From an uncultured Alphaproteobacteria bacterium (GTDB lineage: Bacteria; Pseudomonadota; Alphaproteobacteria; RF32; CAG-239), in assembly GCA_944392285.1 (NCBI GenBank), contig CALXWF010000094.1, positions 1-20,815 of the forward strand: a stretch of DNA of 20,815 nucleotides, written 5' to 3'. The position numbers were made by a program, and so were the translations under genes. Below, one piece after another: positions 12,314-20,807 of this stretch. Position 1 is the first letter of the stretch. Each line of letters starts with the position of its first letter. The notes under the pieces were generated by a model. The model saw nothing but the letters and a program-made list of their open reading frames with translations, was not told the DNA's origin and ran no database searches.

Positions 12314-14077
12314 CTAATCCTTAACTACTCTGATGTGCAGCTCCTGCAACTGTTTTTCTGTAACATAATTCGGCGCCTGCATCATCAAATCTTGAGCCTT
12401 ACCGTTTAAGGGGAACAAAATGACGTCACGGATAATCGGCTCATCCAAAAGCAACATCACCGTTCTGTCAATCCCCGGTGCACAACCGGCGTGCGGCGGT
12501 GCCCCGTACTTAAAGGCATTAATCATACCGCCAAACTTATTATCAACGACGCTGTTATCATAGCCGGCGATTTCAAAAGCCTTATACATAATCTCTGGCT
12601 GATGGTTACGTACCGCACCTGAAGCCAACTCAACACCGTTGCATACCAAGTCATATTGATAAGCCAAAATCTCTAACGGATTCTGATTCATCAATGCATC
12701 CATACCGCCTTGGGGCATTGAAAACGGATTATGAGAAAACTCAACCGCGCCGGTTTCTTCATTTTCTTCATACATCGGAAAATCAACAATCCAACAAAAA
12801 CGGAAAGCATCATTTTTCGTTAAGCCTAATTCCTCACCGAGTTTAAGGCGAACTTTGCCGCTAAACTTGGCAAAAGGCAAACCTTTTCCGACCATAAACA
12901 AAATGGCATCACCATCTTTTGCCCCAAGTTGAGATTTAAGTTCAGCCAAAGACTTTTCGCTCAGCATTTTGGCAATCCCTTTAGCACCGCCTTCGGCAAA
13001 AGCCAAATAAGCAATACCGCCAAACCCGGCCTCTTTGCCAAAATCATTAAGCTTATCAAAGAACGAACGCGGTTTATCGGCAATCCCCTCAACCACGATG
13101 GCCCGAACCTGAGCCCCTTCTTTAACTCTGCTGTCATAAACACCAAAACCGCTTTCACCAAACAAAGCAGATGCATCTTGAATAACCAGCGGGTTACGCA
13201 AATCCGGCTTATCGGAACCATATTTTAACATTGCTTCGCGGAACGGTATCCGAATAAACGGCGCCTGATCAACCTTTTTGCCGTTGGCAAACTTGTTAAA
13301 CACACCGCCCATAGTGGTTTCAATAACCTTAAAAACATCTTCCTGCGTCACAAAAGACATTTCCATATCTAACTGATAAAACTCTCCGGGAGATCTATCG
13401 GCACGCGGATCTTCATCACGAAAACACGGCGCGATCTGAAAATAGCGGTCAAAACCCGAAACCATCAACAATTGTTTGAACTGTTGCGGCGCCTGCGGCA
13501 AAGCATAAAACTTGCCGGGATTAATGCGCGAAGGAACCAAAAAGTCACGTGCGCCTTCCGGTGAAGAAGCCGTCAAAATCGGCGTTTGATATTCCGTAAA
13601 GCCTTGCTCCGTCATCAACCGGCGCATTTCGGCAATAACCTTAGAGCGTAATTTGATATTGTTATGAATCCGCTCTTTGCGCAAATCCAAGAAGCGATAT
13701 TTCAAACGCAACTCTTCAGGGCTGTCATCTTCGCCAAATACCTGAATCGGCAAGACTTCGGCTTTAGAATATACTTCCATCGCCTGCACCTGAATTTCTA
13801 TCTCGCCGGTGGGCATATCTTTGTTGACATTACTGCCGCGAGCCAAAACTTGACCGGAAAAACCGACCACGCTTTCCACCCGAATATCTTTTAACTTTTC
13901 AAACAAATCTGAATTACTGTCTATCACACATTGTGTAATACCGTAATGGTCTCGCAAATCCACAAAACACAAATATCCGAGATTACGTTTACGATGAATC
14001 CAGCCAGCAAGTTTAACCTCTTTGCCGACATCGCTTCCGCGGAGCTCGCCGCAGGTATGTGTACGATAAACAGACAT
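12314..14077 (-). CDS. aspS: Aspartyl-tRNA synthetase
   Basis: AspRS charges tRNA-Asp with aspartate in a class II active site. The 587-residue length is the bacterial form with an N-terminal OB-fold (about 1-105), catalytic core and the inserted GAD domain (about 290-410). Motif 2 is FRDEDPRADRSPGEF (219-233) and motif 3 is GAPPHAGCAPGIDRTVMLL (525-543); the HAG at motif 3 replaces the more usual HGG. In the OB-fold, WIHRKRNLG has Leu33 where discriminating enzymes such as that of E. coli have Leu and non-discriminating ones such as P. aeruginosa have His (family knowledge), so this enzyme may be Asp-specific; that is not decisive. AGAGG is 6 bases before the ATG. Confidence 0.96.
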   Translation of the reverse strand: MSVYRTHTCGELRGSDVGKEVKLAGWIHRKRNLGYLCFVDLRDHYGITQCVIDSNSDLFEKLKDIRVESVVGFSGQVLARGSNVNKDMPTGEIEIQVQAMEVYSKAEVLPIQVFGEDDSPEELRLKYRFLDLRKERIHNNIKLRSKVIAEMRRLMTEQGFTEYQTPILTASSPEGARDFLVPSRINPGKFYALPQAPQQFKQLLMVSGFDRYFQIAPCFRDEDPRADRSPGEFYQLDMEMSFVTQEDVFKVIETTMGGVFNKFANGKKVDQAPFIRIPFREAMLKYGSDKPDLRNPLVIQDASALFGESGFGVYDSRVKEGAQVRAIVVEGIADKPRSFFDKLNDFGKEAGFGGIAYLAFAEGGAKGIAKMLSEKSLAELKSQLGAKDGDAILFMVGKGLPFAKFSGKVRLKLGEELGLTKNDAFRFCWIVDFPMYEENEETGAVEFSHNPFSMPQGGMDALMNQNPLEILAYQYDLVCNGVELASGAVRNHQPEIMYKAFEIAGYDNSVVDNKFGGMINAFKYGAPPHAGCAPGIDRTVMLLLDEPIIRDVILFPLNGKAQDLMMQAPNYVTEKQLQELHIRVVKD

Positions 14078-14171
14078 AAATACCTCTTCAAAAAAAATTG
14101 TCTAACATTCTAGGTTTAGAACTTCTCACACAAAAAAGCAACAACAAAACCGCCAAAAACCGCCTTATTAA

Positions 14172-14205
14172 CAAAAAAAGCGCCCGAAAAAAAACTTCGG
14201 ACGCT
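14172..14205 (-). terminator. Intrinsic terminator of the Cys4 protein gene
   Basis: A 10-bp stem (14179-14188 with 14196-14205, core GCG-CCGAA) has its only mismatch as a G-U wobble in minus-strand RNA, followed by seven T on that strand. Confidence 0.8.
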
Positions 14206-14233
14206 AAAAAAAATTATTATGGAAACTATTTAG

Positions 14234-15097
14234 CTAGCATACATGCCTACCCTCATCCGTTGCGTGGAAATTATCACTTACACGCTTTTCATGTACGATA
14301 TGTTCTTCCACACCGCTCTCACAGGGACAAGGTTTAATATTGCCTTGCATATCAATCGCCAGCGTTCTGCCGCAGAACTGACAAGTCATCATTCCCTCGG
14401 GAATAACTTCGCCATATTGCGGAACGGCAAAAGGCAAAATCGCTTCTGTTTCACGGAATTCAATTCTTCTCTCCAAGAAAACTCCGACAAAATATATCAG
14501 CGCACTGGCCTCATCTTTCCAATTTTCCAACTCGGTTTCGGGAACATCAGCCACGACACGAATAAAACTTTCATGCTCGGGATATTCTCTTTCCTCATCG
14601 GTTTTAACAATTTTTTCTTTGGTGTAAACATAGCCGAATATTGGGCGTTTTCCCTTGCTGAACCTGTCTTCGACGAAGGTTTCAAAAGCCTGAGCCACAT
14701 CTTCAAGGCTGGCATCTTTACGTAATTTTTTCTCGCAATAAACCTTTACCGCAGGTTTCAAGCCAATTTTATCTTCCTCATTAAGCTGTTGAATTTCCAT
14801 ATTGGTTTCAACATTGGCAAAAGTAGTTCTGAAATGTTTATACGCCTCGCTTGCCCGTGCAAAATCGGCATTAATCTCAATTTGAGCACCGGCTCTTTTA
14901 GAGATTGCTTCAATCTTATTACCCTTATAAATCGGATAAACTTCAAAACCCTTATTTACCTCCGTCACAATTCCTGGAAATTTTTTAGCTTCTTCTTTCA
15001 TGCAAAAATAAGCTCTGCTTAGCTCATTTCCTTGCATATTGTTGGAAATTTCTTTGGCTAACTCGGGATTTACACCGAAAAATTTTTGTGTTTTCAT
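14234..15097 (-). CDS. Hypothetical protein with C-terminal Cys4 knuckle, 287 aa
   Basis: I do not recognise this protein. It is soluble (no signal or membrane segment), strongly acidic and mixed alpha/beta. The C-terminal part has Cys239-x-x-Cys242 and Cys257-x-Cys259 (TCQFCGRTLA and KPCPCE), a likely zinc-binding knuckle, plus several His in the last 25 residues (EEHIVHEK, FHATDEGRH). Upstream of the ATG there is no Shine-Dalgarno match within an A/T-rich leader, as for the orphan gene at 7487. It has its own terminator and stands alone between aspS and rnd, both transcribed away from or beside it. Possibly lineage-specific. Confidence 0.75.
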   Translation of the reverse strand: MKTQKFFGVNPELAKEISNNMQGNELSRAYFCMKEEAKKFPGIVTEVNKGFEVYPIYKGNKIEAISKRAGAQIEINADFARASEAYKHFRTTFANVETNMEIQQLNEEDKIGLKPAVKVYCEKKLRKDASLEDVAQAFETFVEDRFSKGKRPIFGYVYTKEKIVKTDEEREYPEHESFIRVVADVPETELENWKDEASALIYFVGVFLERRIEFRETEAILPFAVPQYGEVIPEGMMTCQFCGRTLAIDMQGNIKPCPCESGVEEHIVHEKRVSDNFHATDEGRHVC

Positions 15098-15225
15098 AAC
15101 TAGAATTTTTTTGTGTTAATAAATATAAAATAATTACTCGCAATTCTCACGTTTATTACACTTTTATAAAAATTACAAGTATTTTTTAAAAATTTTGTAC
15201 TTTTTTAGCCAAAAAAAATTTACGA

Positions 15226-15255
15226 TTGACAATATTCCTCCAAAAAAGCTAAAAC
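15226..15255 (+). promoter_or_regulatory. Promoter of rnd
   Basis: Consensus TTGACA (15226-15231), an 18-bp spacer and TAAAAC (15250-15255) lie 24 bp before the rnd start codon. Confidence 0.7.
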
Positions 15256-15279
15256 AAAATAAAAAAACAGGAAAGTTTA

Positions 15280-16458
15280 ATGATTAATTTAATTACCACG
15301 ACACAAGAGCTGCAAACTCTTTGCCAAACTTTGAAAAAACAACCTTTCATCACGCTTGATACTGAGTTCTTGCGTGAAAAGACTTATTACCCGCAATTAT
15401 GTTTGTTGCAAATCGGCAGCCCCGAGATATCAGCCATTGTTGACCCCATGGCTCCAGATTTGGACTTAACGCCTTTTTATGAGCTGTTAACCGCGCCTGA
15501 AATCGTCAAAGTTTTTCATGCCGGACGCCAAGATATTGAAATTTTTTATCATTTGGCCGGCATCATTCCGACCCCGCTTTTTGACACGCAAATCGCCGCC
15601 TCTGCCTGCGGTTTCGGCGATTCGGCAAGCTATGAAAGTTTGGTTAACAAAATCACCAAAAGAAGCATTGATAAAACTTGCCGCTACACCAACTGGGGCA
15701 CTCGCCCGCTTGATGAAAAACAACTTGCTTATGCCATTGGCGATGTTACGCATCTCATAGACATTTACCTTTACCTGAAAAATTACCTTGAAGAACATAA
15801 TCGCCTTGAGTGGATTATTGAAGAAACGGCGGTTTTACAAAACCCCAAAACCTATATCTGCCCGCCGCAAGATGCTTGGCTTAAAATTCGCCGCCAGTCT
15901 CATAATCCAAAGTTTTTAACTTTATTAAAAGAGCTTGCCGCCTGGCGAGAAAAACGCGCCCAAGACCATGATGTGCCGCGCCAATTAATCTTAAAAGACG
16001 AATGTCTGCAAAGCATTGCCGCTGCCGGTCCTGACAGCCTTGAAAAGCTCATCACCATTCGCAACTTGCGCAAAGATGTTGCAACCGGAAAACTCGGAAC
16101 TGAAATTTTGGAGGTCGTAGCTAAAGTCAACTGCCTTTCACCCGATGAATATATCCGTGAAGAAGCCTCCGCCCAACATGGCTCATGCAATCCTTCCTTA
16201 TTGGAAATGTTGCGTTTGCTGCTTAAAATATGCGGACAAAAACACGAGGTTTCAACCAAGTTAATAGCCTCAGATGATGACTTACGTGATTTTGCCGCCG
16301 GCAACACAAACTGCTCTTTTGCCTCAGGCTGGCGCCACATGGTTTTTGGCGCTGACGCCCAAGCGCTCTGCGCCGGAGAACTAAGCCTTTGCTATAACCC
16401 CAAACTGCAAGACATTGAACTCGTATATCTAAAAAAAGACGACGGTTTCATTTCTTAA
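15280..16458 (+). CDS. rnd: Ribonuclease D
   Basis: RNase D trims the 3' ends of tRNAs and other stable RNAs. The N-terminal DEDDy exonuclease domain (about 1-175) shows Asp27 and Glu29 (TLDTEFLRE), Asp85 (HAGRQDIEIF) and Tyr151-x3-Asp155 (YAIGDVTHL), the four metal ligands plus the Tyr that defines the DEDDy class. A helical HRDC-type region follows (about 205-290) and a second helical repeat-like part to the end; the 392-residue length is usual. AGGAAAG is 5-6 bases before the ATG at 15280. The last codons overlap a minus-strand terminator for the convergent regulator gene. Confidence 0.95.
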   Translation: MINLITTTQELQTLCQTLKKQPFITLDTEFLREKTYYPQLCLLQIGSPEISAIVDPMAPDLDLTPFYELLTAPEIVKVFHAGRQDIEIFYHLAGIIPTPLFDTQIAASACGFGDSASYESLVNKITKRSIDKTCRYTNWGTRPLDEKQLAYAIGDVTHLIDIYLYLKNYLEEHNRLEWIIEETAVLQNPKTYICPPQDAWLKIRRQSHNPKFLTLLKELAAWREKRAQDHDVPRQLILKDECLQSIAAAGPDSLEKLITIRNLRKDVATGKLGTEILEVVAKVNCLSPDEYIREEASAQHGSCNPSLLEMLRLLLKICGQKHEVSTKLIASDDDLRDFAAGNTNCSFASGWRHMVFGADAQALCAGELSLCYNPKLQDIELVYLKKDDGFIS

Positions 16459-16467
16459 ACCGTCGTC
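16431..16467 (-). terminator. Terminator of the ArsR-type gene, lying inside the rnd 3' end
   Basis: An 11-bp perfect stem (16438-16448 with 16457-16467, GACGACGGTTT) has an 8-base loop. The T-run (seven T) follows only on the minus strand, so it serves the convergent regulator gene, although its arms cover the last rnd codons and stop. Confidence 0.8.
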
Positions 16468-16503
16468 ACCCGCTCGACATTCACTTTTTAAACAGACTTT
16501 TTG

Positions 16504-16803
16504 TTACAGAGTGGTTTTATAATGTCTGTTATACACCCCGTCGAGCAATGCCAAAACCCGCAAAGCCTTCTCGCTTAAAATAGAATAAAAAATCGTTTGT
16601 GCCGCACGTCTGGTTTTCACGATTTTTGCGGCACGCAGCACGGCCAAATGTTGCGACAAAGCCGACTGGCTAAGACCGACAAGTTTTTCCAGCTCGCCCA
16701 CGCTATATTCTTTCTCACGCAAATAAAACAATATTTTCAACCTTTTTTCATTACCCATCGCCTTCAATAATCTGGCACCGGCCTCAATTACCACATTCTT
16801 CAT
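16504..16803 (-). CDS. ArsR/SmtB-family winged-helix repressor, 99 aa
   Basis: A compact winged-helix regulator: MGNEKRLKILFYL (16-28), recognition helix GLSQSALSQHLAVLRAA (43-59) and wing KTRRAAQTIFYSI (63-75). The sequence is closest in style to BigR/YgaV-type members, which sense sulfide through two cysteines, but this protein has no cysteine at all. Metal or persulfide sensing by thiols is therefore excluded, and another ligand or constitutive binding must be assumed. GGAG is 7 bases before the ATG. A TACATA-N6-TATGTA dyad lies 74 bp upstream between it and xseB. No metal-transport or sulfide gene is adjacent. Confidence 0.9.
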   Translation of the reverse strand: MKNVVIEAGARLLKAMGNEKRLKILFYLREKEYSVGELEKLVGLSQSALSQHLAVLRAAKIVKTRRAAQTIFYSILSEKALRVLALLDGVYNRHYKTTL

Positions 16804-16876
16804 TTCTCATCTCCTCAAAACACATTACTAATTTAGCATAAAATGAGAAGACGCAACAGTTTTAGCCAAACTAATC

Positions 16877-16894
16877 TACATATATATTTATGTA
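16877..16894. promoter_or_regulatory. Candidate ArsR-type operator TACATA-N6-TATGTA
   Basis: A perfect 6-6-6 dyad sits in the spacer between the regulator gene and xseB, within a longer TATA-rich run. Its half-site length fits a dimeric winged-helix repressor. AT-rich composition makes chance symmetry more likely, so support is modest. Confidence 0.4.
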
Positions 16895-16932
16895 TATATA
16901 ACTTTAGTATTGGTAAAAACCAAAACCTAAAC

Positions 16933-16961
16933 TTGCCATTAAAGAAAAAAAACAATAGAAT
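16933..16961 (+). promoter_or_regulatory. Promoter of xseB-ispA
   Basis: TTGCCA (16933-16938), a 17-bp spacer and TAGAAT (16956-16961) lie 22 bp before the xseB start codon. Confidence 0.65.
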
Positions 16962-16983
16962 ACGCCCCCAAAGGAGAAAATAC

Positions 16984-17229
16984 ATGACTCAAGATGATAT
17001 CAAAGATTTAAGTTTTGAAGAGGCTTTGCTGCAGCTGGAAAACATTGTCCGCGAGCTTGAAGCCGGCCGCATAAAACTTGATGACGCCGTCACTGCATAT
17101 GAAAAAGCCACGGCCTTAAAACAACTCTGTGAAAACAAACTCAAAGCCGCCCAGCTCAAAATTGAAAAGATTGAGCTAAAATCTGACGGTTCTCTTACAA
17201 CCAGCCCTCTGGACGGCGTAGAAGAATAA
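16984..17229 (+). CDS. xseB: Exodeoxyribonuclease VII small subunit
   Basis: XseB is the helical small subunit that binds several-fold to XseA to form exonuclease VII, which degrades single-stranded DNA. The 81 residues contain the family pattern LSFEEALLQLENIVRELEAG then LDDAVTAYEKATALKQLCENKL, two helices forming a hairpin. I place the start at 16984, 7 bases after AAAGGAG; a start 47 codons upstream would cross the promoter and adds unlike residues. The stop shares one base with the ispA start (TAATG), the usual xseB-ispA coupling in proteobacteria. xseA is not in the window. Confidence 0.95.
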   Translation: MTQDDIKDLSFEEALLQLENIVRELEAGRIKLDDAVTAYEKATALKQLCENKLKAAQLKIEKIELKSDGSLTTSPLDGVEE

Positions 17230-18122
17230 TGACTGACATTCAATCCGCATTAAAAGAATATTCTGCATGGTTTAACTCCAAGCTTGAAGACTTTTTTCCT
17301 TTTCCAGACGGGCAAGAAAAGCGCGTGGTTGAAGCCATGCGCTATTCGGTGATGAACGGCGGCAAACGCCTGCGCCCGTTTTTGGTATATAGCTGCGCCT
17401 CTTTATTCTCAATTTCAAGAGAGCAAAGTTTGAATACCGCGGCGGCCTTAGAGATGCTTCATTCTTATTCGTTGATACATGATGACCTCCCCGCCATGGA
17501 CAATGACACATTGCGGCGCGGGCTTCCCACCTGCCATTGTCAATTTGATGAAGCAACGGCAATTTTGGCCGGAGACGGGCTGTTAACCTATGCCTTTGAG
17601 ATATTAAGCCGCCCACAAACGGCAGATGAAAAAAGCCGTTTGGAGTTAATAGCACTTTTAAGCCGTGATGCCGGAGCTTTTTGCGGCATGGTTGCCGGAC
17701 AAATGCTTGACCTCTACGCCGAAAATACCCAAGAGCCGGACAAAAACCTTTTAATTCAAAGAATAGAAACCATGAAAACCGGCTGTCTTATCCGATTCGC
17801 CTGTGAGGCGGGAGCGATTCTCGGCCATGCGGACAACTCCTCAAGACAAGCCTTGGTTTCTTATGCCCGAGCCATCGGCCAAACTTTCCAAATCAGTGAT
17901 GACATTTTAGACGTTGAAGGCTCGCGCGAGCTCATGGGCAAAACCCTGCAAAAAGACCAAGGTCAAGGCAAAGTCACATTTGTATCCCTCTATGGGTTGG
18001 ACAAAGCCAAAGCCATTGCCCAAGAGCTGACAGACCAAGCCAAAGAGGCTTTAAGCGGTTTTGGACCGAATGCGGAAAATCTGCGCAATTTGGCAGATTT
18101 CATCATCTCACGCAATCACTAA
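17229..18122 (+). CDS. ispA: Polyprenyl synthetase IspA (farnesyl diphosphate synthase type)
   Basis: The enzyme condenses isopentenyl diphosphate with allylic primers to make farnesyl diphosphate for undecaprenyl phosphate and quinone tails. In the 297-residue frame the first Asp-rich motif is DDLPAMDND (85-93), preceded by GGKRLRP (44-50), and the second is DDILD (224-228). Aromatic Tyr80 lies five residues before the first motif, as in type II bacterial FPP synthases, which supports a short C15 product; this is inference from position only. It is coupled to xseB by a one-base overlap and followed by a strong terminator. dxs, often next in this operon, is absent. Confidence 0.93.
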   Translation: MTDIQSALKEYSAWFNSKLEDFFPFPDGQEKRVVEAMRYSVMNGGKRLRPFLVYSCASLFSISREQSLNTAAALEMLHSYSLIHDDLPAMDNDTLRRGLPTCHCQFDEATAILAGDGLLTYAFEILSRPQTADEKSRLELIALLSRDAGAFCGMVAGQMLDLYAENTQEPDKNLLIQRIETMKTGCLIRFACEAGAILGHADNSSRQALVSYARAIGQTFQISDDILDVEGSRELMGKTLQKDQGQGKVTFVSLYGLDKAKAIAQELTDQAKEALSGFGPNAENLRNLADFIISRNH

Positions 18123-18137
18123 ATTTTCTCCCAATAA

Positions 18138-18166
18138 AAAAAATCCCGCCCAAAGCGGGATTTTTT
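18138..18166. terminator. Bidirectional terminator between ispA and the DsbA-like gene
   Basis: A 12-bp stem AAAAAATCCCGC (18138-18149) with GCGGGATTTTTT (18155-18166) has a 5-base loop. It lies between convergent genes and can serve both strands. Confidence 0.92.
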
Positions 18167-18185
18167 CTTAAACCAAATCAGAGGC

Positions 18186-18917
18186 CTATTTGGCGGCTCT
18201 GGCTTGTTCAACTTGTTCCTGAATAACAGACTCGCTTAAAGTTTGAACGATTTGTCCGTTAATAATCATGGTCGGAACGGCATTAATTTGCAGTTTTTGA
18301 GCCAATTCGGAGGTAGCGCGCAAAGCGTTGTTTACTTTATCCGCGTTCATATCGGCTTTCATTTTTTCCAAATCAACACCGGCTTTAACAACCAATTCAT
18401 CAACTTTAGCTTCCGTCAAAGGACCGTCATTTTCCATCAAAGCGGCATAGACTTCGGCATATTTGCCTTGTTCGCCGGCAGCCAAAGCAGCACGAGCGGC
18501 ATATTCGGAAACCGGAGACAAGAAGGTCATTTCTCTCAAAACGACTTTAACATCGGGGTTGTTGGCAACAACCGACATCAAAACCGGATACAATCTGTGG
18601 CAGAAGTGGCAAGAGAAGTCAAAAAACTCAACAATTGTAACTTCGCCCTCGGGGTTACCCATAACACCGAGACCTTCGCCGTTAACAAGCGCATCCATAT
18701 TTTCTTCAATCAAAGCCTGAGCTTTTTTCAAAGCCTCTTCTCTGGCTTTTTGCTCTTGGGCTTTAAGAGCATTAATAATCATTTCCGGATTGTTCATCAA
18801 GGCTTCTTCGACATTAACGGGTTTAGTTCTCTGGCAGCAAACCAGACAAGCAACCAAAGCCGCAATGGCGACCACCAAGGCTACAATCGAAATATAAACA
18901 GCACTATTTTTGTTCAT
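18186..18917 (-). CDS. Membrane-anchored DsbA/Com1-like thiol-disulfide oxidoreductase
   Basis: The protein is tethered by an N-terminal hydrophobic helix (about 7-28, rich in Ala/Val and ending in CLVCC) and a charged helical linker (about 36-78). The thioredoxin-type domain starts near 85 (NPEGEVTIVEFFDFSCHFC), with active site Cys103-His-Phe-Cys106 and cis-Pro215 (AVPTMIING). The helical insert between them is typical of DsbA/Com1 proteins. It should act in the periplasm on disulfide formation or isomerisation. Three further cysteines at 24, 27 and 28 are in the anchor, where Cys27-Cys28 at the membrane face is unusual. AAGGA is about 10 bases before the ATG. Confidence 0.9.
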   Translation of the reverse strand: MNKNSAVYISIVALVVAIAALVACLVCCQRTKPVNVEEALMNNPEMIINALKAQEQKAREEALKKAQALIEENMDALVNGEGLGVMGNPEGEVTIVEFFDFSCHFCHRLYPVLMSVVANNPDVKVVLREMTFLSPVSEYAARAALAAGEQGKYAEVYAALMENDGPLTEAKVDELVVKAGVDLEKMKADMNADKVNNALRATSELAQKLQINAVPTMIINGQIVQTLSESVIQEQVEQARAAK

Positions 18918-19095
18918 TACAAATAATCCTTAAGGTTAAATTTCAAACAATTCTAATCTAATAAATTACATTTATATTTACAAGCGCAAAATAAACCAAA
19001 AATGTTAAAAGAAAGCAAATTTTATAACACAATTTTAAAAAATTGGTTTTATACTAAGAGGAATAATAAAGTTATATAAAGGAAAGAACCACCCC

Positions 19096-19755
19096 ATGTT
19101 TCATCTAAAACTTTCTTTATTTTCTCAAACCAAATCCTTAGAAAATAAGATAGACTTATTTCATGACAAACTCTTAGATGCGGCCCTAACCTTCAAAAAA
19201 GCCATTCGCATCTACCTGGCGGAACAAAAAAGCGACGAGTTTAGAAAAACGAGCAAACAAATCAAACAAATTGAGCACGATGCAGACAACCTGCGCCGCG
19301 ACATTGAACAAAAGCTCTACACCCAAAACCTCATTCCCGACTTAAGGGCTGATGTCTTACACATTGTTGAAAACTTAGACAAAGTCATTAACAAATTTGA
19401 TGAGGTGACTTACCAATTTTTCGTAGAGATTCCCGAGATTCCTGAAGAATATCATTCTCGCATTCTGGAACTTTGCGCCTTGGTCGCCGATTGTGCCGAA
19501 AACATGGCCATTGCCTCACGTTCATTCTTCCGTGATTTTTCTCTGGTACGTGATTTTTCACAAAAAGTATATTTCATGGAGCATGAATCCGACCTTGTAT
19601 CCGGACGTTTAAGAGAGGCGGTTTTTGCCTCTGAATTACCGCTTGCCAACAAGCTCCAAATCAGCAACGTCATTAATGAAGTTGCCGACATCGGGGATAT
19701 TGCCGAAGATTTTATTGATGAACTGCTTATCTTTACCATCAAGAGAGATATTTAA
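19096..19755 (+). CDS. PhoU-like DUF47 protein, phosphate-transport accessory
   Basis: The 219-residue protein is an all-helical PhoU-like DUF47 (TIGR00153) member. IKQIEHDADNLRRDIEQKLY (about 55-74) is the signature E-x-x-A-D helix that carries metal-binding acidic residues in PhoU, and a second copy is FMEHESDLVSGRLREAVF (about 158-176). DUF47 proteins are nearly always encoded next to a Pit transporter and are thought to control its activity. Here the stop overlaps the pit start by one base (TAATG), giving the same pairing. AAAGGA lies about 11 bases before the start. Confidence 0.92.
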   Translation: MFHLKLSLFSQTKSLENKIDLFHDKLLDAALTFKKAIRIYLAEQKSDEFRKTSKQIKQIEHDADNLRRDIEQKLYTQNLIPDLRADVLHIVENLDKVINKFDEVTYQFFVEIPEIPEEYHSRILELCALVADCAENMAIASRSFFRDFSLVRDFSQKVYFMEHESDLVSGRLREAVFASELPLANKLQISNVINEVADIGDIAEDFIDELLIFTIKRDI

Positions 19756-20807
19756 TGGATTTACTGTTTTTTATTTATTTAAGCAGCGGTTTATTTTTAG
19801 GCTGGTCTTTGGGCGCCAATGACGCCGCCAATATTTTCGGCACGGCTGTAGGCTCCAAGATGATTCGTTTTCGCACGGCCGCAATTATTGCCTCTGTCTT
19901 TATCATCATCGGTGCGGTTTATACCGGCAGCGGGGCCAGCAACACCTTAGGCGAACTCGGGAAAGTCAATGCCTTACCCGGTGCTTTTATGGTCGCCCTA
20001 TCGGCAGCCGTTGCCGTTTATTGGATGATTGAGATAGGCCTTCCCGTTTCCACGTCACAATCTATTGTCGGAGCCATTATCGGTTGGAACTTATATTGTA
20101 ACCAACCGACAGATTACTCCGTATTAAGCAAGATTGTCAGCACTTGGGTAACCTGCCCGGCCTTAAGCGGACTTTTTGCCTTAGTGATATATTACATCAT
20201 AAAGCTCACCCTGCACAAATCCAAAATTCACATTTTGCGCCGTGACAGCTACATCCGGCTTGGATTAATTATTATCATTGCTTTTGGCGGCTATGCTTTG
20301 GGTGCCAACAACATCGCCAATGTCATGGGCGTATTTGTAGATTCCAGTCCTTTTCCGGCATTTGACGGCCAATACTTAGACTTAAACCAAACCCAAGTAT
20401 TATTTTTTATCGGCGGTCTTGCCATCAGTTTAGGGGTGCTGACTTATTCCCACAAAGTAATCAACACTGTCGGCAAAAGCTTAATGCCCTTGTCGCCGAC
20501 CACCGCTTGGGTAGCTGTTTTTGCTCATTCTTTGGTATTATTTTTATTTGCCTCTCAGGGGCTGAAAAACTTTTTAGAAGCCAATGGCTTGCCGACTTTG
20601 CCTTTGGTCCCCGTATCAAGTTCGCAGGCAATTATCGGGGCGGTTATCGGCATCGGTTTAGCCAAAGGCGGACGCGAGATAAAATGGTCTGTCATCGGCA
20701 AAATCGCCCTCGGTTGGGTTGCAACGCCTTTGATTTCAGCCGTTATCTGTTTTGTTTCGCTGTTTTTTATGGAAAACGTGTTCAATCAAGTTGTCTTTGA
20801 ACCCTAA
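19755..20807 (+). CDS. pit: Inorganic phosphate transporter, PiT family
   Basis: PiT carriers take up metal-phosphate with protons or sodium. The 350-residue protein has about ten hydrophobic segments and both PD001131-type signatures: GANDAANIFGTAVGS (20-34) and GANNIANVMG (183-192), which are the inverted duplicated phosphate sites. The paired VSTSQSIVGAIIG (98-110) and VSSSQAIIGAVIG (about 292-304) repeats show the same internal duplication. It is translationally coupled to the DUF47 gene, and eight bases remain to the window end, so a following gene cannot be assessed. Confidence 0.94.
   Translation: MDLLFFIYLSSGLFLGWSLGANDAANIFGTAVGSKMIRFRTAAIIASVFIIIGAVYTGSGASNTLGELGKVNALPGAFMVALSAAVAVYWMIEIGLPVSTSQSIVGAIIGWNLYCNQPTDYSVLSKIVSTWVTCPALSGLFALVIYYIIKLTLHKSKIHILRRDSYIRLGLIIIIAFGGYALGANNIANVMGVFVDSSPFPAFDGQYLDLNQTQVLFFIGGLAISLGVLTYSHKVINTVGKSLMPLSPTTAWVAVFAHSLVLFLFASQGLKNFLEANGLPTLPLVPVSSSQAIIGAVIGIGLAKGGREIKWSVIGKIALGWVATPLISAVICFVSLFFMENVFNQVVFEP

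Noticed and set aside
16843..16983. N-terminal extension of xseB by 47 codons
   Set aside because: It would include the promoter and operator-like dyad, and the conserved XseB sequence begins at the later ATG with a strong ribosome site.
18243..18926. Long plus-strand frame (227 codons) antisense to the DsbA-like gene
   Set aside because: It mirrors a well-supported oxidoreductase gene and is rich in Asn/Gln/Phe from reading the complement.
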